The notes under the pieces are model-generated. The model was not told the origin of the DNA, searched no databases, and worked only from the letters and a program-made list of their open reading frames with translations. A stretch of 64,000 bases of DNA from Eopsaltria australis (taxonomy: Eukaryota > Chordata > Aves > Passeriformes > Petroicidae): assembly GCA_034509425.1 (NCBI GenBank), contig JAVTVJ010001741.1:124001-188000 (forward strand). Reading direction: 5' to 3'. Position 1 is the first letter of the stretch, and each line of letters opens with the position of its first letter. The position numbers were made by a program, and so were the translations under genes. This document shows, piece after piece, positions 1 through 10,700 of the stretch.

Positions 1-1026
1 CAGACTTTTCAAACAGCCTGGCAAATACCATGTGAGCATCACAGGACCCGAGAGAGAGAGATTAACCCCCTCCATACCTGGACTAAACTTCCAGACACCC
101 ATCCTTTCCTGCAGAGAGAGAGGAACGAGTGAGGACACCTACATAAAATGCAGCATAGAAACTTTAAGTCAGTGAAGGAAGCAGAACCGATGCCTAGATG
201 GAGGAGCATGAGGAGTGTTTCAATAGTGAAGCTGAAAACTCTTTTGTGAGACCATGGTTGGGACTAAGCTAATAAATTCCCTGTAATAGATGAAGAAATA
301 ATCCAAAGGGGGATGTGACGTTTTAACTGCAGCCAGTGAACCAAAGCATCTGGGTAAAGACAAGTAGGTGCTGAAGTAAGTGCAGCCTGATGAGAAGCTT
401 GAACAAAGACAGAGAAGAGGCTGTGACGTCCCTTGCCCTGGGGAGTGCTGGAGAACTTGTGTTCCCAGTAACAGAGAAGGGGATTTCTTTGCTGCTGCAA
501 TAGAACTGTTCATCCTTAAAAGGGTACCCCATGGACTACCATGTAGTAGTACTACCCTGTAGTAGCTGTGGGAAGGCTACTGGTGTGGGGGGAGGGATCT
601 TCCACAACAAACAGATTTTCCTCCCAGGCGACTGCTTGTTGTGAGGCTGAAACCCATAAAAACTGTATTTTCTTACAGAGAGTCCATAGTATAAACAAAA
701 GAGACTTCTCTCCCTAAATGAACTGAGACAAAGACTATTTCAGAGGTGGTAAACTGACTGGAAGTCAAAGTGTTGTCTTTTTGTGTGTTGTCAGGTGGAA
801 AAAAATGGAGAGGTGGGGGAAGAGAGAGGGTCTGAGGGTTTTGTTCTGGTTTTTTCTTATTTTTTCCCTTTGTTTTAGGTTTATTAATAAACTTTCTTTA
901 TATTCTTAAAGTTTGAGCCTGCTTTGCCTACTCCTAATCCTTATCTCACAGCAAAAATCAGGTAAATGTTGTTAAGTGTGCTGGCATTTGGCCAGAAGCT
1001 CAAATAGGCAAACTGAAACCACTACA
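1..1026 (+). mobile_element. Long LTR, copy A (left part cut by window edge)
   Basis: The sequence matches, in order and orientation, the complete LTR at 6153-7785, beginning at the point equivalent to about 6728. Shared landmarks are a GAGAGAGAGA tract, a polyadenylation signal AATAAA at 886-891, the following TTTGAGCCTGCTTTGCCTAC segment and the terminal CCACTACA. The LTR end is placed at 1026 by comparison with copy B. No retroviral coding sequence follows within the next kilobases, so this is either a solo LTR or a truncated insertion. Short open frames inside it are not genes. The 5-bp target duplication of copy B suggests an ERVL-type or other class with 5-bp duplication. Confidence 0.85.
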
Positions 1027-3393
1027 CAAATTGGTGTTTCTGCCCGGTTTCCCAAACCTCTAACTGCAACATCAGTGAGTTCAGTTCTGTAATTAAAGGG
1101 GTACATATCTGAGCATCTCACCCTCTGCAGAGCTGCATAGTTCTGTTGCCTTCTGTCAGCAGAAATTTTAATGTGGCCAAGTGGTGAGTGAGATTATGGA
1201 ATGGAAATTACTAGTTTTCCTTTAGTTTATAGTTTCATAATCCTTTTTTACCTATGGCTACAGGAATCCTTCAGCCAGGAAAAGAGGAGTGACAAGAAAT
1301 CTGTTACTTGAAAATGGAGAAAAAATTAGGACCAAACCTTTCTGGGCTAGTCTAGCTCTAACTCTGCTGAGATTCTACAGCAGTTTAAAGCAAAATGAGT
1401 TTATTGGTTTGGCGATGGTCACTGCTCCCCAGTGCTGTACAAGCTCTGGCACACCCCAGTCTTTGCACTGCTGGTGCTCCTCTGAGCACACGAGTGAGTT
1501 GATCTGGCATGGTGACCTGCTTGAAAACTACCTAGTTTTTAGCCAAATCAGTGCACTGTATTGCCTCATCATGTAATTAGGAAAAGTGTCAATGCTGTAG
1601 TAAAGGACTTATGGAGGATGGCGGGATGACAAGCTCTGATTTAATAATCTTAAAATACCATGAAACAGCATTCTGAGTTACTAGGGGTGGAGTCAGCTGA
1701 AATGTGAAACCCAGCTTTTGACTGGTGTAACTACTTAAAAGAATTTTTTCCCCTGTGCTTTTGCTTTAGTCCAAGTTAATACAGATTATAACATGAAAAA
1801 AATGTAAGGATGATTGTGCCTCACTTCTTGTTCGTGATTAAAAACTCCTTGTGAGTGGTTGAAATCTACTAGTTCTGAATAAAAATACGTTTAAAAAAAT
1901 CACATGTATGATATTTGCTTTACTAAAGAAAACATACAGTTTAAATGAAGCAAACTTTTATTTGGTAGATGATAATGTAAATAAATGATTTGTTCTGTTA
2001 AACACTGAAATGACTTAAAGCTGCATCATACTGCTGGTAAGCAAGAGAAAAGCCAAGCTTATTTTAAAAGCTATACTGTTTTAGTATTTATTCTTAAAGT
2101 GTAGTTTTTAAATTAAATATATGAGTGGAGAAGAACCTCAGCAATGTGCAAGAAGCTTCTTGTTGCAGTGACATCAGATATAAATCTGCCCCGTGTTGTG
2201 AAGTAGAAGTTTTACTAACTGAGAAAGTTCCTTTCTGAAGGTGTCAAGTGGCACAAATAATTCCACTGTATACAGTTTTGTGGGGGCATATCTCCTTGCA
2301 AAACCAGTGTCTGTTGTCACCTGTGTGGGAATTCTTTACCTATAGACTGTGGTCAAGCTGAAGGCTCAGGATAAACATCCCCTGTTTAAGTTATTGAAAC
2401 ATGCTGTTTGTGCAAAAAATGTGTGTGCAAAACTTATTTGTGAGTCAGACTCTTAGAAAAGTCCCTAAAAGGCTTTTGTATAAGGAAAAGCTCTGTCCTG
2501 TAGCAGTTAAGAAATGTCCCACTGAATGTTCCTTTAGATGCATTTTTAAATTATTCTTGAGTGTTAAACTACATTACATTCACTTTTGTAAGTGATCTAC
2601 ACATCTTGCTGAATGTATTGGTGTTTTTCAGTTTTTATGCATCAGCTGCTTCTTCAGTAGAGACTGAGCACTATGGCCACATCTGTTTTATGCCCACTTC
2701 TGACTGTCTTGTGATCATGTAGTATCCTGAAGGGTGTATAACCTTACAGAGTAAATTGCATTTAGATTACCACCTAATCCTTGAAGTTTAACACTTTGTA
2801 TGCATTAATAGTAACTTCCATAAATGGGTTGCTTCAGCTGTGTTCACTGAAAGCTTTAAAATACTTTCCAGCAAAACAAATCTATCATCTGAAGGCATTC
2901 ATGCACTCAGCAGTGTTTTTTTTTTTTTTTTTTTTTTTAGCCAAGAAGTGTTTTCTTTGCCTGAATAGTCTAGTTTGGTATATGCCACAAAGACAGAAAC
3001 AGCTCAATCATGCTCTAGGATAGGGGAGGGAGACGTTGAATTTTCTGTTAGTTTTTGGAAACATGCAAACATGAAAACGGCAAGCTTTGAATAAAGCTTT
3101 GGAATACTACACCTGAAAGAATTTAGCAATGGTGAGGACATGTTTAAGAAGAAAATAATTGAAAAGGAAGTACCATATTGAAACTAGAATTACTGGTTGA
3201 GTCAGGATCCTCCAATAAACATAATAATTCATGGGAATTTATTGGGTAATCAGTTTGGTAAGGAGTTGTTTGCTACAAACACTACTCTAGCCTGAGGAAC
3301 AAGAGGACAGGAGACTAAAGGCTTGTATCTTGAGACTTGATATAAACAGCTGAAGAACACTTTAAGAATTTAATAGCTAAACATCTTCATAAA
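1027..3393. other. Gene-free AT-rich stretch
   Basis: No exon, RNA gene or recognisable transposon was seen. Open frames are short and start or end arbitrarily. A run of 23 T lies at 2916-2938. Just after the LTR, around 1032-1050, is a TTGGTGTTTCTGCCCGG segment that looks superficially like a primer binding site, but I could not match it to a tRNA. Confidence 0.6.
2916..2938 (+). repeat. Poly-T homopolymer, 23 nt
   Basis: An uninterrupted run of 23 T is followed by AGCCAAG. It could be a simple repeat or the tail of an old antisense retrotransposon, but no element body is recognisable next to it. Confidence 0.9.
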
Positions 3394-3497
3394 TGCCTTG
3401 GATGCAGGACTGGAAGAGATACTAAGCAAATTTGCAGATGATACAAAACTGGGAGGAGCTGTTGACTCCCTCAAAGGCAATATTTTGGCAATATTGA
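3394..3497 (+). mobile_element. CR1 LINE fragment (reverse transcriptase end)
   Basis: Reading plus, the segment encodes a peptide containing FADDTKLGGAVDSL, the conserved Y/FADD region of CR1-type LINE reverse transcriptases, preceded by residues of the type FINALDAG. Only about 100 bp remain. The fragment stops where the next LTR begins at 3498, and I do not see CR1 resume after 4176, so it was already truncated or was deleted at the insertion. It is a dead fossil. Confidence 0.75.
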
Positions 3498-4176
3498 TGT
3501 CACAATCCGCTCGTAGGAGCAGGGGTCGTGATGGTTCGTTACTTTGAATCTCAGAGTGCAAAAGAAAACAGGGACAAGTATTTTTGCTTCAATCAAAATC
3601 AAAAGCACTTTATTGAGTGCCAACAACACGGTTATGCGATAGAGGAGAGAGAGATGTAGAAGAGAGAGAGAGAAAAGAAAGGGGTTAATAGCTACCACGG
3701 CACGACGAGGTCCTCGTTGTCCGGATCCGATGGACTCCGTCTCGTCCGTAGGGAGTACTCGTAGGGATACTTTTTGAGAGTCTCTTTATAGTCTTTTTGA
3801 AAGCGAGGGGCAGGTAACCAAGAGATGAGGCAATCCCTCCAGAGACGAGGGGCAAGTAGCCAGCAGGTGGGGAATAGGGCCCATTGTTTTAGGGTACAGG
3901 TGCAGCTGTACAAGACATATAGTTCTTGTGCAGTCCCTTCCGCCCCGGTAGCCGGGCGGACACAGTTCCCACGGGCATGTACCAACACGCCTCTGCAGCA
4001 CAGCTCAGCAGCACAGCTCTGCAGTACACCTGGGCACCTGGCAGGCATCCCACCAAGATCTGGCTGGACTTCATTGTGCAAAAGTCCTTTTCCCCTCTTA
4101 GGGTCTCTGGGTTTTCAGCCTCTGCTTCTGTAGATGGTCGTGAGGCAGACAAGGGATTTCCGTCCAGACTCTTACA
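3498..4176 (-). mobile_element. Solo LTR, 679 bp, minus
   Basis: The element begins TGTCACAATCC and ends CTCTTACA. Read on the minus strand it has a TATA-like TATAAAGAGACTC (complement of about 3782-3794), an AATAAA signal in the complement of CTTTATTGAGTG (about 3608-3619) and a GA-rich run after it. The flanks are ATTGA and ATTAC, only a weak match for a 5-bp duplication. Length, termini and the GA-rich run resemble the 680-bp LTR at 63279-63958, so the two are probably related. No internal retroviral genes are attached. Confidence 0.75.
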
Positions 4177-6147
4177 ATTACCACTTCAGTTAGGCAGATA
4201 ATGTTACTCTTTCTATTCAGGTCCAAAAAAGTGCTATTCTAATGGCAATTTTGAGATATACAGAAGGAATCAGTCTGTTGACAGTTCTGTGAATTTAGTG
4301 AGGTCGATGAATTTGACCCTATTAAAATGGAGCATTTTTCCCTTACATTGTAGTTTAGCATTTTTGTGCTGCCAGCCGTACAGTTCTGCTATGTGTGACA
4401 CTGATACTTGATTTGTATTGGTCTCTTGCTCTCTTAACTGTTCTGGCAAAGGGAGAGTTAAGTGGATTGTAGTGCATGGAAAAGGGTAGGAAGTATATCC
4501 ACAAGCTTAGCAGAGGAGGGTGGGTGTGACAGGTAACTGGTTCTTTCCTTGGCCTGTACACAGCTGTTTTCATCAGTATCAGGGCTTAACCAGCAGCTTC
4601 ACCAGTTTTGCCTCCCCCCCTCCCCCCCGCCGAGACATTTGGTCTGTCCAGGAATGGGCTCCTGGTCCTCTGGCCTCCACTGTTGCTGACCTGAGTGAAC
4701 CCTCAAGACTTGCAGCCCCAGTTCAGTTTCTTGGATGTGCAGACACATGTCCAGGTGAATGTGCTGGATCTTTCCAGTTACTGGCCTTAGCCTATGGGCA
4801 TCTGGCCACAGGATTGCCTCATGAAAGGGAGTCTTTTGAATAGCTGGTCCTGACCTATAGTCTTAAACATTAGTCACTCCTTGAACGCCAGGTGGCCAGC
4901 TCAGACTTTCTGGTGCTTCCAGCTGCCATCCCTCAGACCCTAATCTCTTGTGGCTATGTAAGAGAAAGGTTCTTTCAGTAGCTCAGACTCCCTGTTCTCT
5001 GCAGAGTCTGGCCTAGTGTTAGAGCCTGACACCTGGCTCCTGAGCCTCTTGCTCTGCTTGCAGGCTAGTCTGGGTGCTGGTGGTTACATGCACCAGCATG
5101 CACATGTCTCCCCAGTCCCTGGCACCGCAGGCTCATGGGCCCCTGGGCTCTGTGGCCATCTTCTCATTTGCAGGCACTTTGACCTCTGTACGTGCACATG
5201 GAATGGAGCCACTCCTGTCACCCAGCAAAACAGAAGTCTTCACATGTGACTGGACCCTCTTATCTTCTCTGTTTTTTGCATTCTCATTCCTCCCCACTCC
5301 ACCTTTGATTCCACGAGTCCTACCACCCTTTCAGGCAGTAACTCCATTAGGCAGTCAGTAAACTGGCCTGGAGAGTCTCTCCTGTTACCTAGTCTGGTGG
5401 ATGGATCATCTGCTTGGTTCATGGGCTCTCTGCCCTTGTGAATTGGGGCTGTGTTAGGGTGCTCACTGTGCCTTGGTTAGTTTGTTTCACCTGACATTAT
5501 TTTCCACTTTCTATTTGTGGGGACTGGCCTTTAATCATGTAACAAATAATGGATGTGAGCAAAATATCCCTCCAGAGTACTGAAGGTGACTATTCCTGTC
5601 CGACTAGTAACCTCTCTGAGGTAACAATGACTGTGCCTGTTTCATGAACAGGTACAATTAATCTCCCTAGCTTTGTAAAGCAATTGTTTGTAGTCTAAGC
5701 TTTCCTCAAATTTTATTTCAAGTAAAAAAAAAAAAACCTTCATGAGTGGCATTTAAAATGATCTCATTGGGAATGACAAGAAGAAAATGTTGTCCAATTA
5801 TTCCAGTCTCTTAATCCTTTATATGAAAAAACTTTGGGGAATATGGTAGCATAATTGAAAGAGATTTCTGTTGATAGGAGGATGTCTTAAGCTAACATTA
5901 GGTAAATTGCGTACATATGTATCCTAGTAACACTTTTGTTTTAAACATGACGTTTATTAATCAAACCCAAGGCTGATAATCTTGTGCTAAATGGAATGTT
6001 GGAAAGGCCTAATGTGTCAGAGAAATTACTTAGGCATTACTTCAAATTTGCCTCTTGCCTTGGTAGTTTGGGTAGGGTAATGCTCAAGACAGCTAAGAAA
6101 ACTCTTGTTGACAACTGGAAGAGGAATCCCCTGTAATAATAGCATAA
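4177..6147. other. Gene-free stretch
   Basis: There is no convincing exon. The part from about 4590 to 5440 is richer in GC and C runs (4613-4630) and has open frames of 77-107 codons. None shows a motif, and they overlap on several frames, as expected for non-coding GC-rich sequence. The origin of that block is not recognised. Confidence 0.5.
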
Positions 6148-6152
6148 TAATC
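6148..6152. repeat. Target site duplication TAATC (left)
   Basis: TAATC directly precedes the LTR at 6153 and recurs at 7786-7790 directly after it, which defines both ends of the insertion. Confidence 0.9.
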
Positions 6153-7785
6153 TGTCCTGGGTTAGGCCAGAGGGGTCAAAATCTAGGAAGTAATCTGTGC
6201 TGCAGGAATGCAGGAAGGAATACAACTTCCTTCCTGCGAGAGAGAGAGCCAATAATCAGGTAGTTTTAAGAATTGATAGGTAAGTAAACCAATTAAAAAG
6301 TTGGTCCGCCTTCAAGGAAAAAAACCATATATAAGCAGAGACTCTCTGACGCTCTTCCTCTTTGGACCTGCTGCTGCTGTGTAGAGAGGAGCAGCTCCTG
6401 CTTCTCTCGCTGGTGAGGCCCAAGCGCTTCCCCCCCCCCCCTCCAAAGGAGGGATGGGGGGGGGAAGGGAGGTTTTACGGCAGCCGTGCCGCTGCAGCCG
6501 GGCAGGCATGGGGGAGGAAACGATTGGAATTTTCAGCAGATCCAGCTCAGCCGGTGTGTCAGCTACACAAGAGGGAGAGCCGGGCCAGGCAAGGACCGGG
6601 CCGGACTCCATCCAGCTCGGGCCAGGCCCTGCTCTGTCACCCCGGGCCCAGATGGCCCCACCAGGCCGAGCCAGCTTGGCAGAGCCAGGCAAAGACTCTT
6701 GAGAGCGTCTGGCATCCAGCTCGGACCTGTTCAAACAGCCCGGCAAAGAGCACGTGATCCTCACACTGCCGGAGAGAGAGAGACAGAGATTAACTCTCTC
6801 CATGCCTGGACTAAACTCACAGACATCCATCCTTCCTCGCAGAGAGAGGAACGAGTGAGGACATCTACATAGTGCAGCGCAGAGACTTTACAGTCAGTGA
6901 GGAAAGGAGAAGCGATGCCTAGAGGGAGGTGCATGAGAAGTTGCTTCAAGAGTGAAGCTGAAAACTCTTTTGGAGAACCATGGTTGGGGACTGAGCTAAT
7001 AAATTCCCTGTAATATATGAAGATATAGTCCAAAGGGGGATGTGAGGTTCTTATTGCAGCCAATGAACTAAAATACCTAAGTACAGACAAGTAAGTGTTG
7101 AAAAAGTACAGCCTGATGAGAAACTAGAACCAAGAGAGAAGAGAGGCTGTGATCCAGAGCCCTGGTCCCGGGGGAATGCCAGAGAACCTGAGTTGTCAGG
7201 AGAACCTGTGTTGCTAAGCACAGAAGAAAGGATTTTCTTTGTTGCTGCAATTGAACTGGGCATCCTTAAAACAGGTACCCTGTGGACTGTTCATAACCCA
7301 CCATAGTGGCTGTGGGAAGGCTACTGGTGTGGGAGAGATCCACCATTAAGCTAGACTTTGCTCTGGGCGGCGGCTAATGGTGAGGCAGAAGACCCATAAA
7401 AACTGTATTTTTCTTACAGAAGATCCATGGTGTAAGCAAAAGAAACTTCTCTCCCTAAATGAACTAGAACAAGAGCTGTTTCTGAGGCGGTAAACTGACT
7501 GAAGGTCAAAGTGTTGTCTTTTGTATGTTGTCAGGGAGAATGAAATGGAGAGGTGGGGAAGGAGGGGTGGTCTGGAGAGTTTGTTCTGGTTTTTTTTTTC
7601 TTGAGTTTTTTTTTCCTTTTTTCCCTTTGTCTTAGATATATTAATAAAACTTCTTTGTACTTTATAAAGTTTGAGCCTGCTTTGCCTACTCCTAATCCTT
7701 ATCTCACAACAAGCAATCAAGTAAATTTAGGTAAGTGTGCTGGCATTTAGCCACAAACCTGAATAGGCAAACTAAAACCACGACA
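6153..7785 (+). mobile_element. Complete long solo LTR, copy B, 1633 bp
   Basis: The element starts TGTCCTGG and ends CCACGACA, an imperfect inverted terminus, and is flanked by the exact 5-bp repeat TAATC. A TATA box (TATATAAG) lies at 6328-6335 and an AATAAA signal at 7643-7648. The right two thirds match copy A (1-1026). TATA and polyadenylation signal are about 1.3 kb apart, so the transcribed repeat region would be unusually long. A C-run followed by a G-run at 6427-6465 can fold into a strong hairpin. Open frames of 110-170 codons in the GC-rich part lack retroviral motifs. Confidence 0.85.
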
Positions 7786-7790
7786 TAATC
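7786..7790. repeat. Target site duplication TAATC (right)
   Basis: Right copy of the duplication flanking the 1633-bp LTR. Confidence 0.9.
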
Positions 7791-10700
7791 TTCCAAACTA
7801 GAAAACTCTTTTTGAGACATTGTCTATTAATTTATCCTAAAAGGAGTGAGAAACAGTTACTTCAAAAATCTAACTGTAGAGAGTGTCAAGATTGTTCTTC
7901 AGGTAAGTGCAAGACCTTATGTGCCTTGAAGTTCTTATAGAACTTCAAAAGCCACAGAGGCTAATGTAAGAAAGAATCTGGCAGAGAGAACTCATGGTTT
8001 TATACTTTGGTAAAGAGTAGTGTGGGTATCCCTGAAATAGAGTTGCAGTCTCTATTTTCATTTTTTGTACCTGGGTATTTATTTGTGGAGAGCAGTCTTA
8101 AGTCACGAAATAAAATTACTTGAAAGTTCTTGCAAACACATTTATCTACAGAATACAAGGATTTCCTGTGATCTACCAAAGAACTGCACCATCCTCCACA
8201 GCACTTAAATGAGGCTTTGTGAAACACTGTGTATATCGGGTCGTTTTTCTCAAGTGTTACAAAAAGCAGAAATTACACAGCTTGACATTTTTTGATGCTA
8301 CATTAAGCTATTATTGTCTGGTATTTGCAAAACATTGGCCTTTACAGGTATCAGATTACACTATCAAGATGGTACAGATTAATTTCAAACTTGCAAAGCC
8401 AACTTTCAGTTGAGTTCTGAGCTATAGTCCTTAAATACCTTTTCATCAGCAGCTTTTGTGTCGGTTTTTCTCTTGCACGTCTTTCATTCACATATACTAA
8501 CTTTCAAAGGAGAATAAACACTACTGGCTTTGTATCATCAGGGCAGGGAGCAGAGAAGGTCGCTCAAGAGAATATCTCTTGCTTTACAATATTCTGCTTA
8601 CTCATTTCAGATCGTAAATCTTTATGTTGATTTCAGAACCTTTGAAATACACACTTTCGTTTCTATTTTAAAATATTTCCTATATTGCTGTTGCATAAAA
8701 TGTAATGGCGAACTAGTAAACCCTGCCTTTTTTTTTTTTTCTGTTAGTGTAGCACAAGTCAATAAATTATTAGTCTTGCTATTAGTATGAAGGAAGAAAA
8801 CTTGTGAAATGTGATTATTTCTGTATTGCATTAACCATTTGTTATGAAACAATGGAATTCCTTGGTGCTGCTCAGTCCTGTTTTTTATTAAAAGTCAGAT
8901 TTGCATGTTTGCACTAACTAGAGTAACGGATGAATAGGGATTGTGTTAAATGGACAATGTAACCTCGAAAATGAAAAGTTACAGTTGCCCCTCCACTTTG
9001 AGTGGACAAAGGTATTGAAAAGGTGAAGTTCTTTCTAGCAGTAAGTGTTGCCATTCACTCGTTACCTATGGGCTTCATTTAAGCCTAGAACATAGAAGGA
9101 TTCTCAAAAATCCCAGCTCTTCTGTTTTTCTCATTCTTGAAAATATATGAAGAGGAAAGGCTAAAGGATGGGACCATTCTACCTTTAAAAAATTCCAATT
9201 GGCATCTGATACCTTCTCCTTTGTATTCAAGTTGCATTACATAGCCAGTTTTCTGCCAACTAATTAACTGTTCAAGTTATGCTTGAGCTAGAAGTCTATC
9301 CATTTAACTTTGCCATAAAATCAGTAACATTTATATAGGTTATTTTTGTCTTATTCTGTTAGGTGTAAGAATTTGTCTGTATCTTTCTGGAATTCCTATT
9401 GGATGCTGCCCTCTGATGTTTGTGGAATGAACTGCTTTTGGGAAGCTGCTTTTAGGTAGGATGTTGTTAAATAGTACTTTATTATTTGATTGCAGACAGA
9501 TGTAGCTGATGTTTTTTGGCTCTTTAGCAAGGTTGCAAAACAAAATATCTTGATAGCTTGACATGCATTTCACCTGTTTATATTGTGGTTACCTTTAGCT
9601 GGGCTTTTTTCTTGTTACATTATGTTCTGGAACTGAAGGCTCAAGTGTTACTACCAAGAGTAGATTTTTTCAATTATATTGTTTCATTAAATAGAAACTT
9701 TCTAACATCTGTTACAAACCTGTCTGAAAAGTTAATAATAAATTATTTTTCTAAAATAAAATTTGCTGCACACTAATACCCATGATATAACTTGAAATAA
9801 AATTATATGCTTAGTAGTTACATGTGGATTTTTTTATTCAAGTTATATGTTTTACAGAATTTAAGGAGGGTATTTCATCCAAAAGCACTGAAGAGACTGT
9901 TCTGATGTTCTTTAACATTTAGTATGTTAAAGAATAGACTGTCTCCTTAATGTTGCATCTTTCATAATAAGTTTAAATGTTTTGATGTGGTGGCTCAGAT
10001 GCTTTAGGCTGTCACATTACACAGGTAGTTTGAAAAGAAGTAAGGTACTTGTCAGGTTGTTCTCAAACCTGCATAGTTCTCTTCAGTATATAACTAAAGT
10101 TGTAAGTCTATTTTTCTTACATTTTTAATTTTGCTGATCGTCCTTTGATGTGGTTATCTTTTCCTGTTAGTATGAAGCTTGAATATTTCTGGGAAATTGA
10201 ATATTTCTGAGAAAGCAAAGGGGAAAAAAAGTTTAACTTCACAAGATTTAGTATTTTTTTGAAAATTATGATTGTGGGAAAGGCTTTAGATCCCTTATTC
10301 CTCGCTGCTTGTGTGTTGTCAGTGCTTTTTAAGCTCATGAGTTGTCAATAAATTTCTTAAAGAGGTTGCTTATATTGATTTTTATTCTGTTAGTGAACTT
10401 CATCTGCAATTTGGGACTGTTGAGTTTTTCTCGTTGCCATTGGTAGCAATCCATAGTGTGTCAATTCATAGGGATTCACCTGACTTTGTTAGGCAGATTT
10501 GGCCATCTGGATGGACAGAAATAACTTTTTTTTCCTTATAGATTCGCTTTTGGGAGTTTAGCTTTATGAAGTTTAGCGCAGTGGGGAAAATCAAATGCTG
10601 TTGTGATTGAGGGTGTAGGGGCTTAGCTTATTCTAAGTGGAGGGACAGGATGTGATTGTAAGCTTCATTTAATGCTTGGACATTTGGGCCAGTCTAACAC

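Noticed and set aside
1032..1050. Primer-binding-site-like sequence after LTR copy A
   Set aside because: It could not be matched to any tRNA end, and no gag or pol follows.
3692..4201. Several open frames of 70-129 codons
   Set aside because: All fall within the solo LTR at 3498-4176 or just past it and lack protein motifs.
4520..5361. Frames of 77-107 codons in a GC-richer stretch, considered as an exon or as exon 1 of the transferase gene
   Set aside because: No splice sites, no membrane anchor plus stem as expected for the enzyme, and the frames overlap each other.
6312..6872. Overlapping open frames of 128-172 codons on both strands
   Set aside because: They lie in the GC-rich part of the solo LTR, where stops are scarce, and show no motifs.
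1..7785. Reading copies A and B of the long LTR as the two LTRs of one provirus
   Set aside because: Copy B has its own exact TAATC duplication on both sides, and no retroviral coding sequence lies between the copies.
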